A DNA stretch of 64,000 bases from assembly GCA_013398275.1 (NCBI GenBank), contig VZSE01008770.1:887476-951475 (forward strand), read 5' to 3'. This DNA comes from Promerops cafer (taxonomy: Eukaryota; Chordata; Aves; Passeriformes; Nectariniidae). Every line of letters starts with the position of its first letter. The stretch's first letter is position 1. The notes beneath the pieces were generated by a model. The model was not told the origin of the DNA. It saw only the letters and a program-made list of their open reading frames with translations, and made no database searches. The translations under genes and the position numbers were made by a program. Below, in pieces: positions 1 through 11,110 of this stretch.

Positions 1-520
1 GTCTTGACATTAACAGTGCTTTTAAGTGGGATTTTTTTGTTGTTGTTGGAAAGATATATAAATCAAGAAACACACATAAGCAATGCTGTAGCAGCTTTCA
101 CATGCACTGGGCAATTATGCTTGTAGAGAAGACAAATAGGCAAACTGTTTCAGCAGGATGAAATACTAAATTTTCCACAATGAAGGATTTGCTGCTGCCT
201 CGCAGTGAAGGGGAGTGAGAGAGAGATGGGGAAGTGACTCAGGAGGGAATTCCACATGTGATTTACTGACACACTCAGGGCACATTTACAGCCATTAAGG
301 CAATCCTTCCTCCAGAGGCACCCAGGAGATTCCTCTAATGCTTCCACTGGGATTGTCAGGAATGAATCCTCACAGCTTCACGGGACTGTTATGCTTTGAC
401 TGTTTGCATTGCTGTCCCTCTCTCCTGCACATAAATGTAATTCTCATTACGGCTAAAGCGGTCGTGTAGAATCAGTGCAAGGAAAGGAAAACTGCAGACT
501 GGGGTCAGTAAAATTAGCAT

Positions 521-538
521 AAATTGCAATTGCAATTT
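521..538. repeat. Perfect 18-bp palindrome
   Basis: The sequence AAATTGCAATTGCAATTT reads the same on both strands. It contains overlapping ATTGCAAT blocks, which resemble the half-sites used by C/EBP-type bZIP dimers. That resemblance is from general knowledge of the family and binding is not shown. A perfect 18-bp palindrome is expected less than once in 64 kb of random sequence, although AT-rich composition raises the odds. Confidence 0.85.
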
Positions 539-2328
539 GCAGTTGCTAAGTTGCTCAGAAGGTCATCCACACCTAGGAAATGCCAGCTGTCACCACGTGG
601 AGCTGATGTGCACGTTTATGATTGAAGAAAAAATAGAATCAAAAAGGGAACTGAGTGGGCAGACCAGCAACGGCCCTTTCAGCTCCACCACTGATGGTAA
701 AGAGAGGCAACCAAGCAGTGAGTGCCTGGGTAAAGGAGTGTCTGACCTATCTCTGGCCCATTTCTGGCCCATTTCTGTTACTCTGCAAGTTCTGCTACAT
801 GAATACACACCACTGCTCAAAGAAGCACCTACCCAATTTCTACTGGAATCCAATTTCACTGGAAACACATTTTTAATTCCCAAACAGACCTCCACCTTGA
901 TCAAATAAAGTAATAAAAAGGCATACTCCCTACCCACAACTAAGCCCTTCAAAACAGGGTAACACATAAGCTGATATTTAGGGCATATATTCCTCTAGAC
1001 AGTAAAAAATGAAATTCGAGATTAATAAAACAAAGCAAAATTAATCATTTCTCCCAAACCCTACTTAAAAGCTGTATTTTCCAGGCAAGACAAAGGGCAT
1101 ACATGGATCACAAATGAAATATTTCTATATAGAGAAGTCAGGGCTTTTTTCTGTATGCTGTTGCTGGATGGAAAGCACATTTTTCGGAAGAAAAAAGAAA
1201 TAAAATGTAAGAAAAGAATTATAAAAGCAGACAGAACTTATTTGTTGAAAGATCATAATTGGTCATAGTATGCAGCATTCATTTAGAAACTGTCTTGGGC
1301 TTGCTAAATTATATATAAGGCTTACAAGGGATGAAATATTTGAAGAACACAGGTGTTTTTTATCCTCAGCAACTGAAAAAAAACCCCTCTTTTTCACACT
1401 GCAGAAAGCCAAATGCACCATCAGTGTGGATGGAGCAGTTAAAACGAATGTCAGGTATTACAGCATATAAAAGAGCAATCCACACTTCACAAAAAAACAG
1501 GTGGATAAATGGATTTCCTCCCTTGGTTTGCCAGAGTCAGAGCTGGTTGGTTTTTAGAGTGTGCTGTAGAACTTTATAAACATGATTTTTGCCCTCTCTT
1601 TCTCTCTGTCACAGACACACACAGAGGTCAAAGAGAAGGAGCACCTTGAGTAGCAGTCAGGAGGTATTTTCTGGGGACATAACTGGTGACCTATGATCAG
1701 CTGTGGACATTAATCTAAAGTAATGCACGCTCATGGTTAAAAAAATTCTGTTTAATAGCCACAGAATACGTTCTGATAGAGCAGTGTCACATTATAATAC
1801 TGATTTAAGTACATTACATTGTAATTGCTGAGGTAATAATGACTTAAACAATACTGAGACAGGATTTTTTTTTCCTGAGTTCTGGATTTCATCGTATTGA
1901 GACTTTTTGGTGAGTTCTGGGTTTTGCTTTTTTAACATTATTTTTATTTTTAAATTATAATTCTTGTCCTAGCAGTGACATGAGAAATGCCACTTAAAAG
2001 AAATGAATTAAATATGTTTGTGTTTATATGGCAGGAGTAGCTGATTGGCAGATGGAGCACTTCCCTTTTTGGTCACTGGTAGGAATTAAGTTCAGTCAAA
2101 AGTTAAACAAGTTTTTCAGTGCTGTGTGAAGCAAGGTAGTGCCTTCATTATGTTTATAGTAGCCAAATACTGATGTTCAAATAAAAAAAAAATCAATGAA
2201 GATATCGTTATCGTCAGTTTTAAGAGAGAATCTAGAGAAATTCTTGACTCTGCACCTCAGATTTATGCCATATTTTCAGACCTCTTTCCCTCCAATTCCT
2301 CAGCTTTATAATGCAAAAACCACACATG

Positions 2329-2416
2329 GCTACATCTTAATCTACATAACAGTCAACAACTGGAAAAAAAAACAAAACAAAAAAAANGCTACATCTTAAT
2401 CTACATGACAGTCAAC
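2329..2416 (+). repeat. Local direct duplication of 29 bp, 59 bp apart, flanking the single N
   Basis: A 29-bp segment at 2329-2357 recurs at 2388-2416 with one difference (A to G at the 20th base). The second copy begins immediately after the N at 2387. An A-rich run (AAAAAAAAACAAAACAAAA type) separates the copies, and a G7 then A-rich run follows the second. This fits either a real tandem duplication or an assembly join in which the same locus was written twice around a homopolymer. Confidence 0.85.
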
Positions 2417-4449
2417 CATTGGGGGGGAAAAAAAAAAAAAGAGAGAAAGAAGAATGATTCTGATTCTAAACATGACACATTTAAGCCCTTTATCAGTAAA
2501 AAGTAGTCATTGTCAGACCCCCCACACAGTAAAGTCCCTACCTGTACAGCTCTGAAATATCTTGACTCCAAATTTTGCTTTTCAACATGAAAGAATTCCT
2601 TCCAATAATAAGGAAGAAGATTTTAAAAATTCTTTTCCATTTGGAGAAAATGAAATACACATTTCTCTTCAAGATATAAAAAGCATGTTTTGCTCTGATT
2701 GAATTTATTTAAGTTATATTAAAATGCTTAGCATACCACTTTATTATATATACCCAATGTAATTTCATAATATATTATTTCTTTGAAGAGACTAAATTAT
2801 TCTGCTGGATGTCTGAAATGTTTAAGAGTAAAATAAATTCTGTTATGGCCTCTGCTCACATGCTTTTCTTCCTTTGTTTTCTTTTTTTTTTTAAGTGCCT
2901 GTCAAGGATTGCAATTGTTTTGAAGCATTTGTTTTAGAAAAGTATCTTCCAAAAGTTTGGAGAGATCCAGCTGTGGCTCTGTTTTGTATTAACCAAGGTC
3001 AATGTGAAATATTTTTGTTACACAGGCACAGGAATCAAGGGTAATTAAATATATGGCCAATCATTAATATTGTTAGGTTTCATTGAAAAGATCAGGGGGA
3101 CAGGTTATTGATCAAAAATTATTGCAGCAATAAGGACAGTTTCATTCTAGTTGTATCAGTGGCAAATTATTTTTCATCAACTCAATATTATGCATTTTTA
3201 TCAGCACGTAGAGTCTACCCTAACAGGCGTTTTACATTTTGCTCTTTTGTAAACTTACACAAATGCAGAAGTTGTTTAAATTAGAATATATTAATTCTAA
3301 CAACACTTTTCAAAGTCTAAAGAAAACATGGAAGGAAAGATTTTTGAAAAGTACAATTTACTAGAGCTACAGCAGTCTAAACATCATTTTACACCAAAGA
3401 CATTTCAAGAGCTTCAGCACCTTTTGTTGCTGGTAGGGGACCAATGAGTATTTCTGATTCTGCTGCTGTGAACTTAAGGGGACAAAGATCAGATGTAGTT
3501 TAAGGAGGTGTCTGCCTCCATGAAAGCTAGCACCCCAGTCTGGAAAGAAATTAAAGGAACATTACTTTTTTTTAAATATTGATTTTTGTTTTATCTGATT
3601 TCTCATCCAGGAGAAATATAGTTACAAAATGCAGATGTAAATGCTGTATTGTGAAAAGTAATTTTACCTTGACATTAAAAATTGTATCAAGGAGTTAAAA
3701 TATAGAAATGTTCTCATCAAAGATTTTCCACACACAAGGGGGTGAATTTAGGTACAATACTAATTTCTGACTACTGAGAGGGATTTCCATCTCAGCTGTA
3801 ACCATGTATTAATTCCTAATAACACCTTTCCTTCTATGAATATAGATGCCCTTAAAAAGTGAGTCCAAAGTCCTGAACAAAGCATATGGGTATTTTAGGG
3901 CTGTGGAGAAGCAGAGCTGATCTGTGAGCAAACTGTTAGCAGGAGCTGTAATTCAGGCAGGGATCACAATTCCTATCTGAAGGACTTCCCCAGGCAGCCA
4001 GCCCTGAGTGGGGGAAGGCAGAAATGAGATTTTCTGGATGAAGCTGCAGAGCAACAGCAGAAATACAGACTCAGCCCAGTAAATCCCTTTCCCTCCCTGG
4101 GGAAAAAAAAGGAGAAACTCTCTCAGATCAGAGCCAAATGAAGGACATTGGCAAACTGCTAATGCAGCCATCAACAACATCCAGAACAGACCTCAAATTA
4201 CGAGTGTTACCTGGTTATTAAATCTAAAAGGTCTCTCTGTATGCAGCTCACTTGCTGCTATTGGCTATTTTCTCAGAACACATTTCCACAGGGATTCTGT
4301 CTTCCTCCTCTCTCTGTGGCTCAGGTTGCATTTGCTGGGAGGAGAGCATTCCCAACGGGAGCACCTGAGAGCTGGTAACTCGGCTTGTTCTGGGAGTAAT
4401 GTAGATAGAATCAATTTATCCTTAATTCTTTTACTGCAAAAGCATCTTG

Positions 4450-4487
4450 GTTCTAGGCCTATGTCTATGTAGGCCCGGGCCTAGAAC
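4450..4487. repeat. GC-rich inverted repeat and 14-bp palindrome
   Basis: Arms GTTCTAGGCC (4450-4459) and GGCCTAGAAC (4478-4487) are perfect inverted repeats around an 18-nt loop. The right arm overlaps a 14-bp perfect palindrome, TAGGCCCGGGCCTA (4470-4483). The structure stands out from the surrounding AT-rich DNA. Each part alone would be expected by chance in a window of this size. Confidence 0.8.
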
Positions 4488-5460
4488 AACTTCAACTAAA
4501 GTATTGTCTGTATAAAAACATCATTTTGCTGTTTTCTATACAAAGACTGAAACTCATCAGGTCTTCAGAGCCCTCCCCAGCTTGGACAACTCAGAGCTTC
4601 TGGCATCTTGTTCTGGCAGGGATTCTACTACACAGAAGCCCCCACAGTCTCCCCCCAATAATGAATACATTATTTCCTTTCTACTGAATCCCCTTAAAAC
4701 AAGAAGAGCCATGTAAAGCTTCCTTATGGGAGGACTTTAAAGTTGATTGAGCCAGATGGTTCCAAAGACTCCTTCTGCAAATTCATTTCTTTGTAAGAAG
4801 GGAAGAAGAAAAAAATCCTACATTAATTCTCCAGAGCTATTAAGGAAACAAAGCTAACCTTCTTATATTACTCAATGGCAATGAGTATCTATCAAAACAT
4901 CTTCAATTAAGTTGTTTAATTTTCTGAACCCAGATACTATCATCCCACACAAGTTTTACTCCAGCTTTTAGAGAATTTTTTTTCCTTTTCTAATTAACAA
5001 TACAATTATAAATTAAAATCTATGTTGGGCCAAAGGTTAAAAATGTTATGGCTATGTACTGGTTCTGAAGTGGGAAGCAAGACTATTATTTTCAGCCAAC
5101 GACAGGCTATTTATGATCTTCAGCAAGTTAATTAAAGACCAAACAATAAGAACCTTCCAAGCTTTTTCTTTTCACCCTGTGGTTTATTAATACATATTAA
5201 GCTTTTGGGGCCAGAAATCTTTTCTTATTAAATCTACATTCCGAGTTTGATAAAATAGGCATTCCTTCCACAATACCTCATTTTACCTCAATATCCACAC
5301 AATATAGTAACAATAGGAAAAATCTCCTAAAAAAGTTGCCTGCAGGAGAGAGCTAGGAAAATTCAGACGAGTAATAAAAAAAGAATCTTTTTTAAAAGTG
5401 CACCTTTAGGTTCCTTGATCACGTGAAATAATTTTAGTTCATTTTGTAACATTTTAGTTA

Positions 5461-5517
5461 CATTCATTCATCTTTCATTCATACTGTTCATTCAACACTC
5501 AGTAACATTCATTCATC
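5461..5517 (+). repeat. Imperfect CATT microsatellite-like block
   Basis: Repeated CATT/ATTC words occur as interrupted clusters at 5461-5470, 5475-5482, 5488-5493 and 5506-5516. A related GTTACATTCATTCATC / GTAACATTCATTCATC pair brackets the block, which suggests an old tandem expansion that has decayed. Confidence 0.6.
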
Positions 5518-6430
5518 CACATGAAAGCAACCTATTGTAAGGGGAAAATTGCAGTAAATAAAAAGGCAAATGGCTCAGTTACTGTTTGCAATAATTTAAT
5601 TTGTCAAAGGCACGGAAGGATGTCAAGCACAGTTTCGACTTCAGATGCAAGGTAGGAAATGGAGCCACACTCTGATCAGTGCCTCCAGGCAGGACAATTT
5701 AACAGGCAAAAGCAGTTTTCTTGGCTAGGATAAAGTGCAGGTGGGCCTGGAAGTGGGAGATGTTTGCTTGGAAAGAAGAAGGGGAAGGAAAAAACCTACT
5801 CAAAACAAAATTCTTCCCCCACTGACAGCTACACACATATTTACCCACCATCCTTTCATTTAGGTGGAAGTCTGTCCCTCTTTTTGCTTGTGTCAACATG
5901 AAACTCCGTAGGCATTAGATTGCTGTTTGAGAATGTCACACTGTCAAGAAGTGAAACAGCAATGATGGTTGTCAGAAAGGGAAGGAGGAATATCTATCAT
6001 GCTAAAGAAACCAGATAAATAATAGATGACAGAATGTGTTCTGTGGAACAGAGCATGTTAGGAGCATAATCTTCAGGAGGACATTGGATTTGGATCAGAA
6101 ACAGAAACCAACTTAAATATTCTCATGTGTTCTTAATATCAACTACAATAAAAATGGAGAAAATTTTGAAATTAATGTTACAAACATTCCTGGAAAAAAT
6201 ATTTGCAAAGAGTGAATACCAGCTTCAAATTAAATAGACTGACAGACTGTCTAAAAAGTGGCAAGGAAATCCCATAAAAATTCCTAGCTATATCTTCACA
6301 GTTCTTGTTTCACCACTGAAATGATTCTTGAATCTAGTCCATTATTTCTAGCCTTAGATAAAATATTTCCCTTTCACAATCATTATATATTACATTAAAC
6401 ACATCTATAATTTTAGTCACAGGTGTAATG

Positions 6431-6800
6431 AGGAAAAAATAACCCAACTGCCTTAATCAAAGGCGGGCTATTTCCACAATCTAGAGCTAATCTGAAAGCA
6501 GACAGATGGCTTTAAGAAACGCTGCTTTTATCACAGTACCAACAGATGTTTGAGTGGTTTTCTGGTAATTGTCAGATAACCTTGCCTGTCTTGTGTGTGA
6601 GCTCTCTCTTAGCCTCTCACTTTAACTGTTGCCATCTTTGTCTCAGAAAACTGAAGCTGACAGCTTGAAGATGGCAAAGTCTTTGCACATTCGGCCGTGG
6701 GAAGGAAAAGCAGCCCCAAGAAAGGGACTGTGAAGCTGTCTGAGGCCAAGGAGGGAGTGCTGGAGCTGCTTTCAGGTAACACAAAGCAGCTCAGGCACTG
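6431..6800. other. Moderately GC-richer segment, no gene recognised
   Basis: This segment is less AT-rich than its neighbours and has few homopolymers. It holds a 10-bp inverted repeat, TTGCCATCTT (6629-6638) and AAGATGGCAA (6668-6677), with a 29-nt loop. Its texture (mixed composition, TAATC and AGATAA words) resembles noncoding sequence that is often conserved, but that is an impression and cannot be shown from one genome. Confidence 0.3.
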
Positions 6801-9800
6801 TCCCCATCCTTAAGTCTGGAAATACATCCCTAAATAAGCTCTGAACTTTTTTTTACTGCTTTAAGGAAGCCAGAAATATTACTGCTGTAGTAGCAGTCTC
6901 AATTTGAGATCTTAAGTACAAACAGAAGATTAAGATTGCAAAGTCAAAAATCAAGTTAGGTGCAGCAGACCCTTAGGCAAACAGACACATGTGGTACCTT
7001 ACACAGATGTGTGAAATCTGGCAGCAAACATTTGGATACCATAAATGTGGAAGTGTGTCAAAAAAGAATGGTAGGAGAAAAAAGCATAGAACACTGGCTC
7101 AAGGACCGAAATGTAACAATCTGCATCTAAAGATCATGGAGGCTCTGGAAATTATACTGATAAGAAAAACTGAGATGATGGATTACTTGTAAAAAGCTAC
7201 ACAATTCTATGAACTATTAAATCAATGAAAAAAATACAGATGTTTTCTTTTGATGAAGATTTTGAGAGTTCACTTAAGTCCAGCCATGTAGGAATTTTTG
7301 AAACATTCAAATTCATACTACTATATATTATTTGTCATCATTATAGGCTTTTAAATATTTGTTTAGCACACCTCCTGCAGTATTCTCTCTTTATTCTCTC
7401 CTTTTAATACTGTAAAATTATTTAACTTACTGTACACAATACATATTTAGCAATTATTTTTTCACAAATCTGTAAATTTTGAAATTAGAGTTCCCTTTAA
7501 AACCTCACCATTTAATACCTGTGAAAACCAGTGTATCTGAGAGACTTAAGTTATTTCACTGTGCAGTTAAATCACAGTGACATTCTGCATGCTGGCAAAT
7601 ACTAAAGGCTAATATGCAGGATTGATCCATCCAGATTGATTCATGGTAAAACTCTGACTTAAATAAAAATATGTATATTCTTACAAAAGTGTAAAATCAA
7701 CACTGCTTTCCCTTGGTGAGAAAACAGGTACTCTTGGGTCTTTCTCAGGATTTGAGGGAGGTCTCTCAACTTAAACTAACAAAAATTCAATCTAGAGCCA
7801 TATTCTGACTTATGTCAACTGAGATTCCAGCCTGCTGACAACTATGACTTCACTCCCAGCAATGCTTATATTTCCACCTCATGAAAGCTTCAATTTGAAG
7901 AGGACTTTGAACAACAGTTGGGACAAAAAACCCCAAGTATAGACATTTTTTCCTCATTTAAAAAGATAAAGCAATAGATGTTTAATGAAAGCAGACAAAC
8001 AGGTTTATAATCAAGATTTTGTTCTTTTTATCCACTCAGTCCAGTGGAGATATTTATCCTAAAGCCTGTGGATATTTGAGCAGGTCTATAATCCACTTGG
8101 TGCAATGGCCAGGGAATTACCTATGTTTACATGAAAGAAAATTATACACACAAAAATCAAAGTTTGTTTTTATGTGTGTATGTATTTTTTTCCAATATTT
8201 CTTAGAATGGAAAGTTATTAGAAAAACCAGACTATCTCCTGGCAATAAGGTAATAGCAATTTGGAGAAGAGAGAAGACAGTAATTATTTCCTGTGAAGAG
8301 AAGTTCACTAAATGGATGGGAGTGCAATAATTGAGATGAAATTGAGCACTTACAAATGACACTAAATAGCAGGAAAAGCTCACAAAGCTCTTCTGAGAAC
8401 GATTCTTTCTATGACTGTCTGCAGCAACAGCTCCAGAGGCATTTGCTTGGGTTGGTTTCCATCCTAAGCACTGAGTTTTTTTCCTTTTTGAGAACCAAAA
8501 GCTTTGATCTTGTTCAAGGTTTGCAATGACAACTAAAATGAGAATTATCAATCAGCTGTGGCTGCATTATTCCATCTGTAAATGACCCACCTTTGAAATA
8601 CTGGTATGTAATACTTATAATCACTTCAGATCTTCTAGAAGCAATATCTTAACCAGGTTTCTCTGCTATCCAGGGACTTCTGTATTTGTGTAATGTAATG
8701 GAAAATGGACATGTATGAAATATCTACTTTTCATAGATTTCTTCCAAAAATCATAATTCGTAATCTGCAAGTTTAGATTAATAAGCAAGAGGTTTGAATT
8801 GCTTTGAGTCAATGAAAACCAAGCCCTTTAATTATCTGCTGAGTGTTGGAAATTCCCATGCAGACAAGCACAACTTCAGCGGCACAAACAAGCACAGAGC
8901 CCAGGCCCAAAAAATCTTAAATCAAAATAATTTCACAGGTTTCTCATTTCTTTAATGCAATCATACAGAGCTGAAATTACGTACATTTAGATTAAGGCAG
9001 AGTGATAGGACAGAATATAGAGTAATATTTTAAATGACATGGATAGATGAAAGCTTTGAAAATAAGGTCTTTTTCCTCTTAAGAATATTCATCCTTTTTT
9101 TCCCAAAATGATACCAGTCACTCCATCATTGTCCTTCTTAATCAAATACAGAAATTAAATCAGTGGCACTGATGAGGAAAACCTCAGCAGAAATGTACTT
9201 AAGCTTATTACATACTACTTTCTGATTAGAGATCCAACATCACTTCACAGACAGATACATGATTATATTTTCAATTTGGTATGACTGATATGTTTTATTT
9301 TCATTTCAATTCCATGAAATTCCTATCTAAAAATTAGAACGTAAACCAGAACTGAACTGCACTCCTAGGACTGCAGTTTTACAGGACACTATGTGGGTAC
9401 AGTGTTAAATTTTCGTGTTTGTGTGTATCTTATTTATATATTTAAGTTGCTTTTTCTCAGGAAGGTCTAAATGGATTTCAAGAGTTCATGGAGAGAGAAA
9501 AAAGAAGATGCAGCATATCAGTGGAAAATAGCTTTTGGGAACAAAGATCTTCGGAAATTACAGTGTCCACTGGTGTGTTCCACTCATTATAGATAAAAGT
9601 CTCATTTTTAAATACAGAACAATATAGTACAGTGATTTATCCCAGACTGCATTTGACATATTTGTGTAGCTCTATTTGCATCTTATTTTTGAATATCCAA
9701 AGAGATGGTCCCAATGAAGGTAAAAAGAACAAAGCTCATATACTTGAAACGTTTATATTTAACTTTTCCAGAAATTGTCAATGATACAAGAGACTCTGTT

Positions 9801-10430
9801 GTTGTGAAAATACAGAATATTTGTAAGATACTCTTCTAAATTTAGGAAAAAAATATGTATATATGCATAATATATGCAGAAATAAATTTAGTTCTAGTAT
9901 GAATTATGGCTTATAAATTCATAGTATAATTCCCTTATTAATCAGTTATTCTAAGAATGCAGTTCTCCTCAGTGTATCATTGAACAGCTTCATCCTAACA
10001 TGGATGCTGTAGAAGAAATACTTTATGAAAATTAAGTGTTAAATGTTAATTAGCTAATAGGTTAATTAAACCTTTTAGTTGATTAGCCATTAGTTAATTT
10101 TCACTACGTTTTGCCACAAGATTGACCTGCAGTATTTCACACCAAAAGACAACATATCTTACAAAAGCCCCTCCTGTACTGGTTTGATCATTTATCCTCT
10201 GGTGAAAATGTAAATCCTTAGGCCACTAAATAGGTAAAACTGCAGGTCTTGAACTGCTAAATTTACCTTCTAATTCTGCAGCTGGAAGGAAAATATCCTA
10301 GGCAAAAAAAGCTGTCAAAAGAGATGTTCTACACTGAAACAATCTGTCCTGATAAGGGAAGAAAATCAAGCCGACTGCTTTAATGCTGTGTAAAACTCAG
10401 AGAGACACAGCACTCAAACTTGCATGGTCA
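6801..10430. other. AT-rich noncoding stretch, no gene recognised
   Basis: This stretch has short open frames only. The longest frame in the whole window (144 codons, minus strand, 8117-8551) lies here, but its predicted product is low in information, has no recognisable motif and overlaps a 103-codon frame on the other strand, so I treat it as chance. No repeats beyond short A/T runs and an ATATGCAT-like AT block near 9850-9885. Confidence 0.65.
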
Positions 10431-11110
10431 CCTTGTAACCCTGACTAAGAGAAAGAGGGGAGAACACCTGGGGGGAGTGGAAGCTTCACTCTGCTAAATT
10501 CCTTCCATAATGCAAAGAGCCATCCCTGAGAGAACCACCCGAGCGTGTGGCACAGATTGATCCCGCTCAGAGGACGGGGAGCTTCAGCTGCCAGGGAACA
10601 GGCTCCAGGAACAGCCATCTGCTGGTGCATTTGGCCCTCACTCCTTCTATTCCTGGTTTTCAGTCCAGCTCCTGCCTGGTGAGAAGTATTTCTGCCCTGC
10701 CTTCCCCTGGAAGGCCTGGCACGGGACACAGAGAAGGAACACGCAGCAACGCTCGCAGCTGCTGTCCGCGTGGCATTTTATGGGCCATACTTTTGGGCAA
10801 ACAGCATGAAGGCAGTCCACAGGTGTAAAATCAAAGTGATCTCTTTGTAGGGGGACTAGAAACTAACTCCAGCTACCATTTCAGTCATGTATTGACAGAC
10901 TGACTTCAGCGCTCCCTAGGAGCACTCCCTTCCCACGACTTCCACGCCTCTCCACGGCTTGGATGCACAGCGCCATTACTGGCACTTCCTCACCTCTTTC
11001 TTTGCCCAAGGTTTTCCCTTCAAAGCCAGATCAGTGGGTTCTTATGTACAGGACAGCTGGTCCACGGCTGTTGCCACACTGAGCCAAATCTGCCTTTTCC
11101 ACATCTCCTT
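10431..11110. other. CpG-richer, GC-elevated patch
   Basis: GC content rises clearly and CpG dinucleotides cluster between about 10,540 and 10,975 (for example GAGCGTG, CCCGCTC, GGACGGG, AACGCTCGCAG, GTCCGCGTGG, CCACGCC). Overlapping frames on both strands stay open for about 93 codons, which follows from GC richness. No domain, TATA box or clear first exon is visible. It could be a small orphan CpG-rich regulatory patch or simply local composition. Confidence 0.4.

Larger units (their letters stand above)
1..6430. other. AT-rich noncoding stretch, no gene recognised
   Basis: All six frames are stop-dense. The longest open frames (about 125 codons near 590-967, on both strands) overlap each other and show no domain, signal peptide or credible exon structure. 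The stretch contains an 18-bp palindrome at 521-538, two tandem 11-bp units around 752-776, a duplication next to the only N (2329-2416), a GC-rich palindrome at 4450-4487 and CATT-rich DNA at 5461-5517. Nothing else in it is recognisable to me. It could be intergenic or intronic. Confidence 0.7.

Noticed and set aside
8117..8551. Longest open frame in the window (144 codons, minus strand)
   Set aside because: No recognisable domain or motif, overlaps a 103-codon frame on the other strand, and its length is about what chance gives in AT-rich DNA of this size.
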